A DNA stretch of 64,000 nucleotides from Actinomadura syzygii. GTDB taxonomy: Bacteria > Actinomycetota > Actinomycetes > Streptosporangiales > Streptosporangiaceae. The DNA is taken from positions 1-64,000 of the forward strand of contig NZ_VSFF01000018.1 of NCBI RefSeq assembly GCF_008085905.1, read 5' to 3'. Positions 1 through 8,342 of this stretch are shown piece after piece. The notes below the pieces were generated by a model. It worked only from the letters and a program-made list of their open reading frames with translations. It did not search any database and had not been told where the DNA came from. Numbering within the stretch: the stretch's first letter is position 1; each line of letters starts with the position of its first letter. Position numbers and translations under genes: made by a program.

Positions 1-76
1 GAACCCGGAAGTTAAGCCCTTCAGCGCCGATGGTACTGCATGGGAGACTGTGTGGGAGAGTAGGACACCGCCGGAC
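1..76 (+). rRNA. rrf: 5S ribosomal RNA, 3' part
   Basis: The first 76 bases match the 3' two thirds of an actinobacterial 5S rRNA: GAACCCGGAAGTTAAGCCC is the conserved loop region, and GGGAGAGTAGGACACCGCC is the conserved 3' strand. The 5' end lies outside the window. It would be the last gene of an rRNA operon read rightward, and it is followed at once by a strong terminator. The exact 3' end is set by analogy with the family. Confidence 0.93.
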
Positions 77-85
77 ATTTATTGC

Positions 86-119
86 AGGAAGGCCCCGCCG
101 ACACCGGCGGGGCCTTCCT
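86..119. terminator. rRNA operon terminator hairpin
   Basis: A perfect 15-bp stem, AGGAAGGCCCCGCCG at 86-100 and its complement at 105-119, closes on a 4-base loop (ACAC). It lies 10 bases after the 5S gene and 5 bases before the stop codon of the convergent tetR gene, so it can serve both directions. The T tract is short, as is common in actinobacteria. Confidence 0.9.
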
Positions 120-124
120 CATTT

Positions 125-733
125 CTAAGGGTCTGTTCTGCGGACTCCGGAGAATGCGTCCCAGAGGACGGCGGCGGGTTCGGCGGTGGTGAAGAGCGAC
201 TCGATGCGGGAGCGGTCGCCGTCCAGGCGGATGAGGGTTTGCACGCCGAGGAACATCGCCACCGCGAGCATCCCGAGATCGCGCGCCGGTACCAGGCCGT
301 CGAACGTCGTCCCTTGCACGAGGCGTCCGATGGCGGTGGTGGCGAATTCGGACCAGGATTCGACATGCGTGAGCAGTTCCTCGCGCAGCCGCGGAGAGGA
401 CGACGACGCGGTGAACAATTCCTGGATGGCGTCGATGTACCCCTGGTCCCGCATGTCCTCCGCGTACAGTTCGCGGAGGCGGGAGAGCAGTTGGGTAGCG
501 TCCACGCAGGAGCCGAGAGCTTCTTCGTAGCGTGCTTTCTGGGCTTGGCTGATGTGGCGGACCGCTGCGACGAACAGAGCTTCGAGATCGTCGAAATGCA
601 TGTAGATGACCTCGGGTGCGAACCCGCCGGTGCGGGCGATGGACCGCTCGGTCGTTCCGCCATGGCCTTCGACGGCGAGCGTCGTGATGGCCGCTTCCAG
701 GAGGCGCTGCCGAGCCTCCGCGCTTGACGCCAT
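125..733 (-). CDS. TetR family transcriptional regulator
   Basis: A 202-residue one-domain repressor. The N-terminal helix-turn-helix is visible at about residues 26-48 (TTERSIARTGGFAPEVIYMHF), followed by an all-helical ligand-binding region with no recognisable specificity. The HTH departs a little from the usual G-V-S turn. The ATG at 733 has only a weak purine stretch upstream. The gene converges on the 5S rRNA. Directly upstream on the same strand lies a possible fatty-acid desaturase remnant; TetR proteins often control desaturases, so this may be an orphaned regulator. Target and ligand cannot be told from sequence. Confidence 0.85.
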   Translation of the reverse strand: MASSAEARQRLLEAAITTLAVEGHGGTTERSIARTGGFAPEVIYMHFDDLEALFVAAVRHISQAQKARYEEALGSCVDATQLLSRLRELYAEDMRDQGYIDAIQELFTASSSSPRLREELLTHVESWSEFATTAIGRLVQGTTFDGLVPARDLGMLAVAMFLGVQTLIRLDGDRSRIESLFTTAEPAAVLWDAFSGVRRTDP

Positions 734-1182
734 TCGCTCAGATCACTTTCCAGGATTCCGCTCCGGCCTCGGCGAGGACGGGTCGAGCCGCAGGGCGGGC
801 CGCCCGCGAGACGGTGGCTCGACACCTGCGGCTTCAGATGATGCTCCAAGTGGTACGGCAACTCTAGGAACAGCGCCGATACGACGTGCGTCCGAGCAAA
901 GCGCGCCTCCGCGTGCATGAGCACGTCCCCGCGAACTGGCGACTCCAAAGCCGAGGGCCGCGAAGGGTAGCGTCGCTGCCTGGGACCGGCTGCATCCCGG
1001 CCTAACCGGCCGCGACGCCTGGAAAGGCTTCGGTGGCGGGTTGTCCGTCAGCGTTGTCGCCGTGGTCCGCTTGCAGGTCGACCACTTGGCCGCCGGTGGC
1101 GACCTTCGGTCGACTGGGGCCACGGCGACGGCGACGGCGAGGTCAAGGGCTGGGCCCTGACCTCGCCGCCTTGGGGTGGTCG
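734..1182. other. 449-bp gap with no intact gene
   Basis: No convincing complete reading frame was found between the TetR and ArsR-SRPBCC genes. The only coding-like signal is the desaturase-like stretch at about 805-903 on the minus strand, annotated separately. No promoter or RNA structure was recognised. Confidence 0.6.
805..903 (-). pseudogene. possible remnant of a membrane fatty-acid desaturase
   Basis: On the minus strand about 33 codons read LELPYHLEHHLKPQVSSHRL, which resembles the last histidine box (H-x-x-H-H) and following P-x-V-x-x-H-R-L of membrane fatty-acid desaturases/hydroxylases. No upstream histidine boxes or membrane helices can be read in any frame of the gap, and the frame runs on into the tetR gene as an overlapping shadow. 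It is best explained as the decayed 3' end of a lost desaturase gene; chance resemblance in GC-rich DNA is the alternative. Confidence 0.35.
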
Positions 1183-1986
1183 TCAGGTGTAGAGGGCCTC
1201 GCCGGTTTCCAGGAGGGTCTTCAGGTCGCTGAGCGTCTGGCTCCAGCCGCCTCCCGCGCCGGGCGCGTCGCCCGCGGTCTGTAGGGCCGTCTTCGGTGCG
1301 TCGGTGACGTCGTGCGTGACGGTCAGCCGCGACACCCCGGCGCCGTCGTCCTCGATCTCGTAGGTGAGGCGGGTGAACGGCTCGTCGAGGAACAGCGCCC
1401 GCCAGGTCTGGACGAGGCGGCGCGGCGGGTCGGACTCGATGACCTCGCCGTCGATCAGCACGTCCGGGGCGCCGTGCTCCTTCATCACGTCGCTGGCGAG
1501 GCCGCGGAAGGCACCGCCGGGACGCAGGTCGTACTCGACGGGGGCCTGGTAGCCGAACTTCACCGTCCACTCGGGCTTGGTGATGGCCTCCCAGATGGCC
1601 TCCGGGGCCGCCTTGATGTAGACCCGGTACACCTGAACGGTTTTGCTCTCGGCGGTCTCAGTCGTCGTCATGTCAGACTCCAGTTCCCTTTTGAGGTCGG
1701 CGAGGGCCCCGGCGGGCCGCTCGGTGAACTTGCCGATCCAGCGGTCGTGGATCAGCTTGATCGGCACGGGGTTGAGGAAGTGGAGCTTCTCCCTGCCCGA
1801 GCGGCGGGAGACCACCAGTCCGGCGTCCTCCAGAACCCGAAGATGCTTGGCGACGCCGAACCGTGTCATCTCCACCTCCGACTCCAGCTCGCCGAGCGTC
1901 CGGCCCTCGCGGGCGAACAGCAGGTCGAGCAGGAACCGGCGGGTCGGGTCCGCCAGCGCCTTGAAGGCGAGATCGTCGTCGCTCAC
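1183..1986 (-). CDS. ArsR-type HTH fused to SRPBCC (AHSA1-like) domain protein
   Basis: Two domains in one chain of about 267 residues. The N-terminal ArsR winged helix begins at FKALADPTRRFLLDLL and has recognition helix FGVAKHLRVLEDAGLV. After an acidic linker comes an AHSA1/SRPBCC domain (VYRVYIKAAPEAIWEAITKP to the C-terminus) that would form a hydrophobic ligand pocket. This suggests a repressor that senses a small hydrophobic molecule, but the ligand is unknown. The frame can be extended to a TTG at 2022, but that TTG is the first base triplet of an apparent -35 box. The GTG at 1986 (or 1989) fits a leaderless transcript better. Such proteins are usually autoregulated, and the promoter region carries a matching dyad. 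Confidence 0.85.
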   Translation of the reverse strand: MSDDDLAFKALADPTRRFLLDLLFAREGRTLGELESEVEMTRFGVAKHLRVLEDAGLVVSRRSGREKLHFLNPVPIKLIHDRWIGKFTERPAGALADLKRELESDMTTTETAESKTVQVYRVYIKAAPEAIWEAITKPEWTVKFGYQAPVEYDLRPGGAFRGLASDVMKEHGAPDVLIDGEVIESDPPRRLVQTWRALFLDEPFTRLTYEIEDDGAGVSRLTVTHDVTDAPKTALQTAGDAPGAGGGWSQTLSDLKTLLETGEALYT

Positions 1987-1992
1987 CACTCC

Positions 1993-2022
1993 AAAATAGG
2001 TGACCAAAAGGTCACATGTCAA
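1993..2022 (-). promoter_or_regulatory. promoter with dyad operator for the ArsR-SRPBCC gene
   Basis: On the minus strand TTGACA (2022-2017) is followed by an 18-base spacer and TATTTT (1998-1993). The spacer holds the dyad GTGACC-TTTT-GGTCAC (2014-1999 approximately). Transcription would begin about 7 bases after the -10 box, that is at or next to the GTG start codons at 1989/1986. The dyad between -35 and -10 is the expected place for an ArsR autorepressor. Confidence 0.6.
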
Positions 2023-2115
2023 GGTTGGGTAGGGCGGTCGCGTGGGCGTGGGACGCCGGCGCGGACGAGTTCGCGTCCGGGCGGATGAGCGTGCGGCGGG
2101 CCGACGTGGGGACGG

Positions 2116-2724
2116 TCAGCGGGTGAGGACCGTGTCGAGGGTGGCGGCCCACTGGTTCAGCAGGCGGGTGCGGCGGGACGAGTCGTCCGTGAGCAGGTCG
2201 GCGAGGCCGAGGCCGCGGACCAGGTCGAGCGTGGCCTGGACCGTCTCACGGATGCCGGGGACGCTCTCGTCCGCGCCGAGCGCCTCGACGGTGAGGCGGT
2301 GCGCCTCGCGTCCGACCCTGGCCTCCAAGGGGACGACCTGCGCGCGGAGCTGCTCGTCCGAGGCGGCGGCGACCCAGAGTTGCAGCGCGGCGCGGAACAG
2401 CGGACTCGTGTACATCTCGCCGAGGCGGGTGACGACGTCGAGGGTGGACGGACGGCGTCCGGCGAGCGCGTCGAGGTGCTCGCGCATCCGCGCCATCCGG
2501 ACCTCGGAGCCGTACTCGACCGCCGCGGTGACCAACTCCTCGCGCGTCCTGAAATGGTGCTGCGCGGCGCCTCTGGACACCCCGGCCCGCTCGGCGACGA
2601 CGGTCACGGTCGTCCCGGCCCAGCCGACGGAGGCGAGGCAGTCGATGGCCGCCTCCAGCAGGCGGCGTCGGGTGGCGCGGCTGCGGTCCTGCTGCGGTTC
2701 GCGGGGGAGTGCCTGGGCGGTCAT
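2116..2724 (-). CDS. TetR family regulator of the acyl-CoA carboxylase operon
   Basis: A 202-residue TetR protein with a clear HTH at about residues 39-58 (TVTVVAERAGVSRGAAQHHF) and a helical C-terminal sensor domain. Its ATG at 2724 has GAGG just upstream. It is transcribed divergently from the AtuA-like/carboxylase/dehydrogenase operon, with 113 bases between the two starts, so it very probably represses that operon and itself and responds to a pathway acyl-CoA. The related PsrA/AtuR-like regulators of such operons are also TetR proteins. The inducer cannot be identified from sequence. Confidence 0.88.
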   Translation of the reverse strand: MTAQALPREPQQDRSRATRRRLLEAAIDCLASVGWAGTTVTVVAERAGVSRGAAQHHFRTREELVTAAVEYGSEVRMARMREHLDALAGRRPSTLDVVTRLGEMYTSPLFRAALQLWVAAASDEQLRAQVVPLEARVGREAHRLTVEALGADESVPGIRETVQATLDLVRGLGLADLLTDDSSRRTRLLNQWAATLDTVLTR

Positions 2725-2785
2725 GGGGTCCTCGGCTCGGTGGTCCTCCAGTCAACCAAATGATCCGGGATGGGACCGATGGAAA

Positions 2786-2801
2786 CAATCATGCGCGATT
2801 G
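2786..2801. promoter_or_regulatory. candidate TetR operator
   Basis: CAATC-ATGCGC-GATTG is a 5-bp dyad with a 6-base centre in the 113-bp region between the divergent tetR and AtuA-like genes. It is followed by an A/T-rich run (GATTTTTTAG) that is rare in this genome. Position and symmetry fit a repressor site; binding is inferred. Confidence 0.4.
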
Positions 2802-2837
2802 ATTTTTTAGGGCGGGGCTGGCAGGGTTCAGGCATGG

Positions 2838-4763
2838 GTGGGCGACGTGGGTGAAGGGGAGTCGCGTCCTGTCGGCGAGGTGCTGCGGGTCGGGAACGCC
2901 TCGGGCTTCTACGGCGACCGCTTCTCCGCCATGCGGGAGATGCTGGAGGGCGGGCCGCTGGACGTCCTGACCGGCGACTATCTCGCCGAACTGACGATGC
3001 TGATCCTGGGGCGCGGGAAGCTGAGGGACCCGTCTGCCGGGTATGCGACGACGTTTCTGCGGCAGGTGGAGGAGTGTCTCGGCCTCGCCGTTGAGCGCGG
3101 CACGGCGATCGTCGCCAACGCGGGCGGGCTCAATCCGCGCGGGCTCGCGGACCGGCTGCGCGAGCTGGCCGCGCGGCTCGGCCTGGACGTGCGGATCGCC
3201 CACGTCGAAGGCGATGATCTGGTCGAGCGCGTTGACGAACTGGGTCTCGGCGGCTCGCGATATGGGCGTCCGCTCACCGCCAACGCCTATCTCGGTGCGT
3301 GGGGGATCGCAGAATGCCTGCGGGCGGGCGCGGACGTGGTGGTGACCGGCCGCGTCACCGACGCCTCGCTGGTCGTCGGACCGGCCGCGGCGCGCTTCGG
3401 ATGGGCCCGGGACGACTGGGACGCGCTGGCCGGGGCGACGGTCGCGGGACACGTCCTGGAGTGCGGGGCGCAGGCGGTCGGCGGCAACTTCGCCTTCTTC
3501 GAAGAAATCTACAATGTAAAGGCGTCGGGTTCTGCGGACGTCAGGACGGGCTTTCCGGTCGCTGAGATCCGTTCCGATGGCTCAAGTGTCATCACGAAGC
3601 ACCCTGGGTCGGGCGGCGCCGTGACCGTGGAGACCGTGACGGCTCAGTTGCTGTACGAGATCGGTGGGCCGTCCTATGCGGGGCCGGACGTGACGACGCG
3701 CTTCGACACGATCGAGCTCGCGGAGGACGGGGCCGACCGGGTGCGCATCGGCGGTGTCCGGGGCGGTCCGCCGCCTCCGACGACGAAGGTGTGCCTGAAC
3801 CATCTGGGCGGGCATCGGAACGAGATGACGTTCGTCCTCACGGGGCTTGGGATCGAGGCGAAGGCGGAGTTCGCTAAACGGCAGCTTGAGGCCGCCTTCG
3901 GCGATGATCCGCCCGCGCGTGTGGAATGGACGCTCATCGGCTCGGCCAAGGACGATCCGGCGACGCAGGGGGAGGCGACCGCGTTGCTGCGCTGCGCCGT
4001 CCTCGACCCTGACGCGGAGAGGGTCGGGCGGGCGTTCAGCGGCGCCGCGGTGGAGTTGGCGCTCGCCGGGTACCCGGGGTTCACGTTGACGTCGCCACCG
4101 GGCAAGGGGAGCCCTTACGGGCTCTATTCGCCGGGGTTCGTTCCGAACGAGGTGGTCGAACATGTCGCGGTGACGGCGGCGGGAAAGCGCATCCCGATTC
4201 CGCCCGCCCAAGAAACTCGGCTCGCTCGAGAAGCCCCGCTCGCTCGAGAAGCCCCGCCCGCCCAGGGGGGCCATCCCATTCCTAGTGTCGAACGCGCAGG
4301 TCATACGGCGGAGGCAAAACTGCCCCTTGTGGATAACTCGCCTCCCGGTCAGCCGTTCGGACGTCCGGACGGTCGGCCGCCTCAGGTGGACGCCCGGCTG
4401 CCTCAGGCGGTCGGCGAAGCCTTCTCCGGGACGACGAGGAGGCTGCCGTTGGGCAGGGTTGTCGGGGCGCGCAGCGGGGACAAGGGCGGCGACGCCAATA
4501 TCGGAGTCTGGGCCCGTACCGACGCGCAATGGGAATGGCTGGAGCCGTTCCTCACCGCCGACCGGTTCCGGGAACTGCTCCCCGAGACCCGCGAGCACAC
4601 CGTCCGCCGGTACGCGCTGCCCAACCTCCGCGCGGTCAACTTCGTCGTCGAGGGGCTGCTGCAGGACGGCGTCTCGGCCTCGACCCGGTTCGACCCGCAG
4701 GGCAAGGCCCTGGGGGAGTGGCTGCGGTCCCGTCTCGTCGACATCCCGGAGGCCGTCCTTTGA
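2838..4763 (+). CDS. AtuA-like acyclic terpene utilisation protein (DUF1446)
   Basis: 641 residues in two conserved parts. Residues about 15-455 match the DUF1446/AtuA core (VGNASGFYGDRFSAMREML, ANAGGLNPRGLADRL, TGRVTDASLVVGP). Residues about 545-641 match the small AtuA-like C-terminal domain (VGARSGDKGGDANIGVWAR). They are joined by a long proline-rich linker with an internal repeat. AtuA is required in Pseudomonas for citronellol/geraniol use, but its reaction is unknown. Here it heads an operon with an acyl-CoA carboxylase and a dehydrogenase, which suggests work on branched or methyl-substituted acyl-CoAs. The GTG at 2838 has no good ribosome site; a GTG about 14 codons further in is possible. 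The stop overlaps the next start (TTGA). Confidence 0.85.
   Translation: MGDVGEGESRPVGEVLRVGNASGFYGDRFSAMREMLEGGPLDVLTGDYLAELTMLILGRGKLRDPSAGYATTFLRQVEECLGLAVERGTAIVANAGGLNPRGLADRLRELAARLGLDVRIAHVEGDDLVERVDELGLGGSRYGRPLTANAYLGAWGIAECLRAGADVVVTGRVTDASLVVGPAAARFGWARDDWDALAGATVAGHVLECGAQAVGGNFAFFEEIYNVKASGSADVRTGFPVAEIRSDGSSVITKHPGSGGAVTVETVTAQLLYEIGGPSYAGPDVTTRFDTIELAEDGADRVRIGGVRGGPPPPTTKVCLNHLGGHRNEMTFVLTGLGIEAKAEFAKRQLEAAFGDDPPARVEWTLIGSAKDDPATQGEATALLRCAVLDPDAERVGRAFSGAAVELALAGYPGFTLTSPPGKGSPYGLYSPGFVPNEVVEHVAVTAAGKRIPIPPAQETRLAREAPLAREAPPAQGGHPIPSVERAGHTAEAKLPLVDNSPPGQPFGRPDGRPPQVDARLPQAVGEAFSGTTRRLPLGRVVGARSGDKGGDANIGVWARTDAQWEWLEPFLTADRFRELLPETREHTVRRYALPNLRAVNFVVEGLLQDGVSASTRFDPQGKALGEWLRSRLVDIPEAVL
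4208..4247 (+). repeat. 18-bp tandem repeat in the AtuA linker
   Basis: The unit GCTCGCTCGAGAAGCCCC occurs twice in tandem and begins a third, diverged unit (GCCCGCCCAG). It encodes ARE(A)PLARE-type residues in the linker between the two AtuA domains. The following 100 bases are less GC-rich at third positions than the flanking domains, consistent with an unconstrained spacer that has grown by slippage. Confidence 0.7.
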
Positions 4764-6352
4764 CCCTGAAGAGCACCCTCGACACCGGTTCCGCCGAGTA
4801 CCGGGAACGGCGCCGGGCCATGCTCGAAAAGCTGGCCGCCCTGGACGCCGAGCACGCCAAGGCCCTCGACGGCGGCGGCGAGAAGTACGTCACCCGGCAC
4901 CGGAAACGCGGGAAACTCCTGGCCAGGGAACGCATCGAGCTCCTGCTCGACCCCGACTCGCCGTTCCTGGAGCTGAGCCCGCTCGCCGCGTGGGGCAGCG
5001 ACTTCCCGGTCGGCGCGAGCGTCGTCACCGGGATCGGCGTCGTCGAGGGCGTCGAGTGCGTGATCGTGGCCAACGACCCGACGGTGCGGGGCGGGTCCAG
5101 CAACCCGTGGACGGTGAAGAAGAGCTTCCGCGCGTCCGACATCGCGCTGGAGAACCGGCTGCCCGTGATCAACCTGGTCGAGTCGGGCGGCGCGGACCTG
5201 CCGACGCAGAAGGAGATCTTCATCCCGGGCGGGCGGATGTTCCGCGACCTGACCCGGCTGTCCGCCGCCGGGATCCCGACGATCGCGCTGGTGTTCGGCA
5301 ACTCCACGGCGGGCGGCGCGTACATCCCCGGCATGTGCGACCACGTCGTCATGGTGAAAGAACGCGCGAAGGTGTTCCTCGGCGGCCCGCCGCTGGTGAA
5401 GATGGCGACTGGCGAGGAGGCGGACGACGAGGAGCTCGGCGGCGCGGAGATGCACGCGCGGACGTCCGGCCTCGCCGACCACATGGCCGTCGACGAGCGC
5501 GACGCCCTCCGCATCGGCCGCCGGATCGTCAAGAACCTCGACCATCGCAAGCTCGGCCCGCCGCCCGTGCCCGCCGAGGAGCCGCTGTACGACGCGGAGG
5601 AGCTGGCCGGGATCGTCCCGGAGGACCTCAAGGTCCCGTTCGACCCGCGCGAGGTCATCGCCCGCGTCGCGGACGGCTCCCGCTTCGACGAGTTCAAGCC
5701 CCTCTACGGGACGAGCCTCGTCACCGGCTGGACGCGCGTCCACGGCTACCCGATCGGCGTCCTCGCCAACGCGCGCGGAGTCCTGTTCAGCCAGGAGGCG
5801 CAGAAGGCCGCCCAGTTCATCCAGCTCGCCAACCAGAGCGACACTCCGCTGCTGTTCCTGCACAACACCACCGGATACATGGTCGGCAGGGAGTACGAGC
5901 AGGCCGGGATCATCAAGCACGGCGCGCTGATGATCAACGCGGTGGCGAACAGCGCGGTGCCGCACATCTCGATCGTGATGGGCGCGTCGTACGGGGCGGG
6001 CAACTACGGCATGTGCGGCCGCGCGTACGACCCCCGGTTCCTGTTCGCCTGGCCGTCCGCGAAGTCGGCGGTGATGGGGCCGCAGCAGCTCGCGGGCGTC
6101 CTGTCGATCGTGGCGCGGCAGGCCGCCGAAGCGCGCGGGCAGGTCTACGACGACGAGCAGGACCGCGCCATGCGGGAGATGGTCGAGGCGCAGATCGAGG
6201 CCGAGTCCCTGCCGTTCTTCCTGTCGGGACGCCTCTACGACGACGGCGTGATCGACCCGCGCGACACGCGCACCGTCCTCGGCCTGTGCCTGTCCGCCGT
6301 CCACAACGCGCCCGTGCGCGGCGCCGACGGCTTCGGCGTCTTCCGGATGTGA
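4760..6352 (+). CDS. acyl-CoA carboxylase, carboxyltransferase (beta) subunit
   Basis: 530 residues with both halves of the biotin-dependent carboxyltransferase fold: the N-terminal acyl-CoA site region (NLVESGGADLPTQKEIF, GNSTAGGAYIPGMCD) and the C-terminal carboxybiotin region (FLHNTTGYMVGREYEQAGI, IVMGASYGAGNYGMCGRAYDP). It transfers CO2 from carboxybiotin to an acyl-CoA. By sequence style it is like the methylcrotonyl-CoA and geranyl-CoA carboxylase beta subunits rather than propionyl-CoA carboxylase; the substrate is inferred from the operon. The TTG start overlaps the AtuA stop by 4 bases and has GGAGG at 4748-4752, so translation is coupled. Confidence 0.92.
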   Translation: MTLKSTLDTGSAEYRERRRAMLEKLAALDAEHAKALDGGGEKYVTRHRKRGKLLARERIELLLDPDSPFLELSPLAAWGSDFPVGASVVTGIGVVEGVECVIVANDPTVRGGSSNPWTVKKSFRASDIALENRLPVINLVESGGADLPTQKEIFIPGGRMFRDLTRLSAAGIPTIALVFGNSTAGGAYIPGMCDHVVMVKERAKVFLGGPPLVKMATGEEADDEELGGAEMHARTSGLADHMAVDERDALRIGRRIVKNLDHRKLGPPPVPAEEPLYDAEELAGIVPEDLKVPFDPREVIARVADGSRFDEFKPLYGTSLVTGWTRVHGYPIGVLANARGVLFSQEAQKAAQFIQLANQSDTPLLFLHNTTGYMVGREYEQAGIIKHGALMINAVANSAVPHISIVMGASYGAGNYGMCGRAYDPRFLFAWPSAKSAVMGPQQLAGVLSIVARQAAEARGQVYDDEQDRAMREMVEAQIEAESLPFFLSGRLYDDGVIDPRDTRTVLGLCLSAVHNAPVRGADGFGVFRM

Positions 6353-6359
6353 GCCACCC

Positions 6360-8342
6360 ATGATCAGAAGAGTCCTCGTCGCCAACCGCGGCGAGATCGC
6401 CCGCCGCGTCCTGCGGGCCTGCCGCGGCCTCGGGATCGCGACGGTCGCCGTCTGCTCCGACCCCGACGCGGACGCCCCGCACGCGCGCGAGGCGGACGTC
6501 GCCGGACGCCTTCCCGGCGCGTCCCCGGCCGAGACGTACCTGTCCGCCGACCGGATCCTCGCGGTCGCGAAGAGCGCCGGGGCCGACGCCGTCCACCCCG
6601 GGTACGGGTTCCTGTCGGAGAACGCCGCGTTCGCGCAGGCCGTCGCCGACGCGGGCCTCACCTGGATCGGGCCGCCGCCCGCCGCGATCGCCGCGATGGG
6701 CTCCAAGATCGAGGCGAAGAAGCTGATGGCCGCCGCGGACGTCCCGGTGCTGCCCGAGATCGACCCCGCCCGGGTCACCGGCGCGGACTTCCCGCTGCTG
6801 GTCAAGGCGTCCGCGGGCGGCGGCGGACGCGGCATGCGCGTCGTCCGCGACCCCGCCGGGCTGGACGAGGCCGTGGCGGCGGCGCGCCGCGAGGCGGAGT
6901 CGGCGTTCGGCGACCCGACCGTGTTCTGCGAGCCGCTGCTGGACGGCGCCCGGCACGTCGAGGTGCAGGTCCTCGCCGACGCGCACGGCACCGTCTGGAC
7001 GCTCGGCGAGCGCGAGTGCTCGATCCAGCGCCGCCACCAGAAGATCGTCGAGGAGGCGCCGTCGCCCGCGGTCGGGCCCGCGCTGCGCGCCGAGCTGTGC
7101 GCGGCGGCGGCGGACGCGGCCCGCGCCATCGGCTACACCGGCGCCGGGACGGTCGAGTTCCTGCTGTCCCGCGACGGCCGCTTCCACTTCCTGGAGGTCA
7201 ACACGCGCCTCCAGGTCGAGCATCCGGTGACCGAGTGCGTGTACGGGGTGGACCTCGTCCGCCTCCAGATCGAGATCGCCGAAGGCGCCCGGCTGCCCGC
7301 GGAGCCGCCGGAGCCGCGCGGCCACGCCGTCGAGGTGCGCCTCTACGCGGAGGACCCGGCGCACGACTGGCGTCCCGACAGCGGCGTCCTGCACACCTTC
7401 GAAGTCCCGGACGTGGACGCGGAGTTCGCCGTCCCCGCCTCCTACGGGCTGCGGCTCGACAGCGGGGTGGAGAGCGGCTCGGAGGTCGGCGTCCACTACG
7501 ACCCGATGCTCGCCAAGGTGATCGCGTGGGCGCCGACCCGCGCCGCAGCCGCGCGCCGGCTCGCCGCCGGGCTGCGCGGCGCCCGCGTGCACGGCGTGAC
7601 GACGAACCGGGACCTGCTCGTCCGCGTCCTGGAGGAGCCCGGCTTCCTGGACGGAGACACCGACACCGGCTACCTCGACCGCGTCGGGCTGGACGTCCTC
7701 GCCGCGCCGCTCGCGGACGGCGCGGCGGTCGAGCTGTCCGCCCTCGCCGCCGCGCTCGCCCAGGCCGCGGCGGACCGGGCGTCCGCGGCGGTGCTCGGCG
7801 GGCTGCCGTCCGGCTGGCGCAACGTCCGCTCGCAACCCCAGCGCAGGACGTTCCACACCCCAGCCGGGACGGTCGATGTCGACTACCACCTGCACCGGGG
7901 CAGGTTGGTCTCCGACTTCTGCCCCGGCACGGAGTTGGTCTCCGCGACGCCGGAGCGCGTCGTCCTGGAGCGCGACGGCCTGCGCGAGACGTTCACGATC
8001 ACCACGGCGGGCGGCGACGAGGTGTACGTCGACTCGCGGCTCGGTCCGGTGGCGCTCACGGCCGTCCCGCGCTTCACCGACCCGAGCGCCCGCATCGCCC
8101 CCGGCGCCCTCCTCGCCCCCATGCCGGGGACGGTCGTCCGCGTCGAGACCGAGCCGGGCGCGGACGTCGCCGAAGGGCGGACGCTCGTCGTCCTGGAGGC
8201 CATGAAGATGGAGCACCGCGTCACCGCCCCCGCCGCCGGAACGGTCGCCGAACTGAACGTCACCGCAGGTCAGCAGGTCGAGTCGGGTGCGGTGCTCGCC
8301 GTCCTCACCGGCCCGGCGGACACCGAAGGGAACCCCGGATGA
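6360..8342 (+). CDS. acyl-CoA carboxylase, biotin carboxylase/BCCP (alpha) subunit
   Basis: 660 residues. The biotin carboxylase domain covers about 1-450: VLVANRGEIARRV at the start, the ATP lid SAGGGGRGMRVV, and the active-site EVNTRLQVEHPVTE. A connecting region follows, and the C-terminal biotinyl domain carries EAMKMEH with the biotinylated lysine at residue 616. It carboxylates biotin with ATP and bicarbonate for the beta subunit encoded 7 bases upstream. No separate epsilon subunit is seen, as expected for methylcrotonyl/geranyl-CoA-type enzymes. The stop overlaps the next ATG (ATGA). Confidence 0.95.
   Translation: MIRRVLVANRGEIARRVLRACRGLGIATVAVCSDPDADAPHAREADVAGRLPGASPAETYLSADRILAVAKSAGADAVHPGYGFLSENAAFAQAVADAGLTWIGPPPAAIAAMGSKIEAKKLMAAADVPVLPEIDPARVTGADFPLLVKASAGGGGRGMRVVRDPAGLDEAVAAARREAESAFGDPTVFCEPLLDGARHVEVQVLADAHGTVWTLGERECSIQRRHQKIVEEAPSPAVGPALRAELCAAAADAARAIGYTGAGTVEFLLSRDGRFHFLEVNTRLQVEHPVTECVYGVDLVRLQIEIAEGARLPAEPPEPRGHAVEVRLYAEDPAHDWRPDSGVLHTFEVPDVDAEFAVPASYGLRLDSGVESGSEVGVHYDPMLAKVIAWAPTRAAAARRLAAGLRGARVHGVTTNRDLLVRVLEEPGFLDGDTDTGYLDRVGLDVLAAPLADGAAVELSALAAALAQAAADRASAAVLGGLPSGWRNVRSQPQRRTFHTPAGTVDVDYHLHRGRLVSDFCPGTELVSATPERVVLERDGLRETFTITTAGGDEVYVDSRLGPVALTAVPRFTDPSARIAPGALLAPMPGTVVRVETEPGADVAEGRTLVVLEAMKMEHRVTAPAAGTVAELNVTAGQQVESGAVLAVLTGPADTEGNPG

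Noticed and set aside
743..1570. 275-codon minus-strand frame through the 734-1182 gap
   Set aside because: Shadow of the ArsR-SRPBCC gene with no recognisable domain in the gap.
4403..7129. 908-codon minus-strand open frame opposite the carboxylase genes
   Set aside because: Long antisense frames are expected at this GC content; the plus strand has unmistakable conserved enzymes.
7016..8338. Upstream extension of the acyl-CoA dehydrogenase frame
   Set aside because: Overlaps the biotin carboxylase gene in another frame; the dehydrogenase domain begins at ATG 8339.
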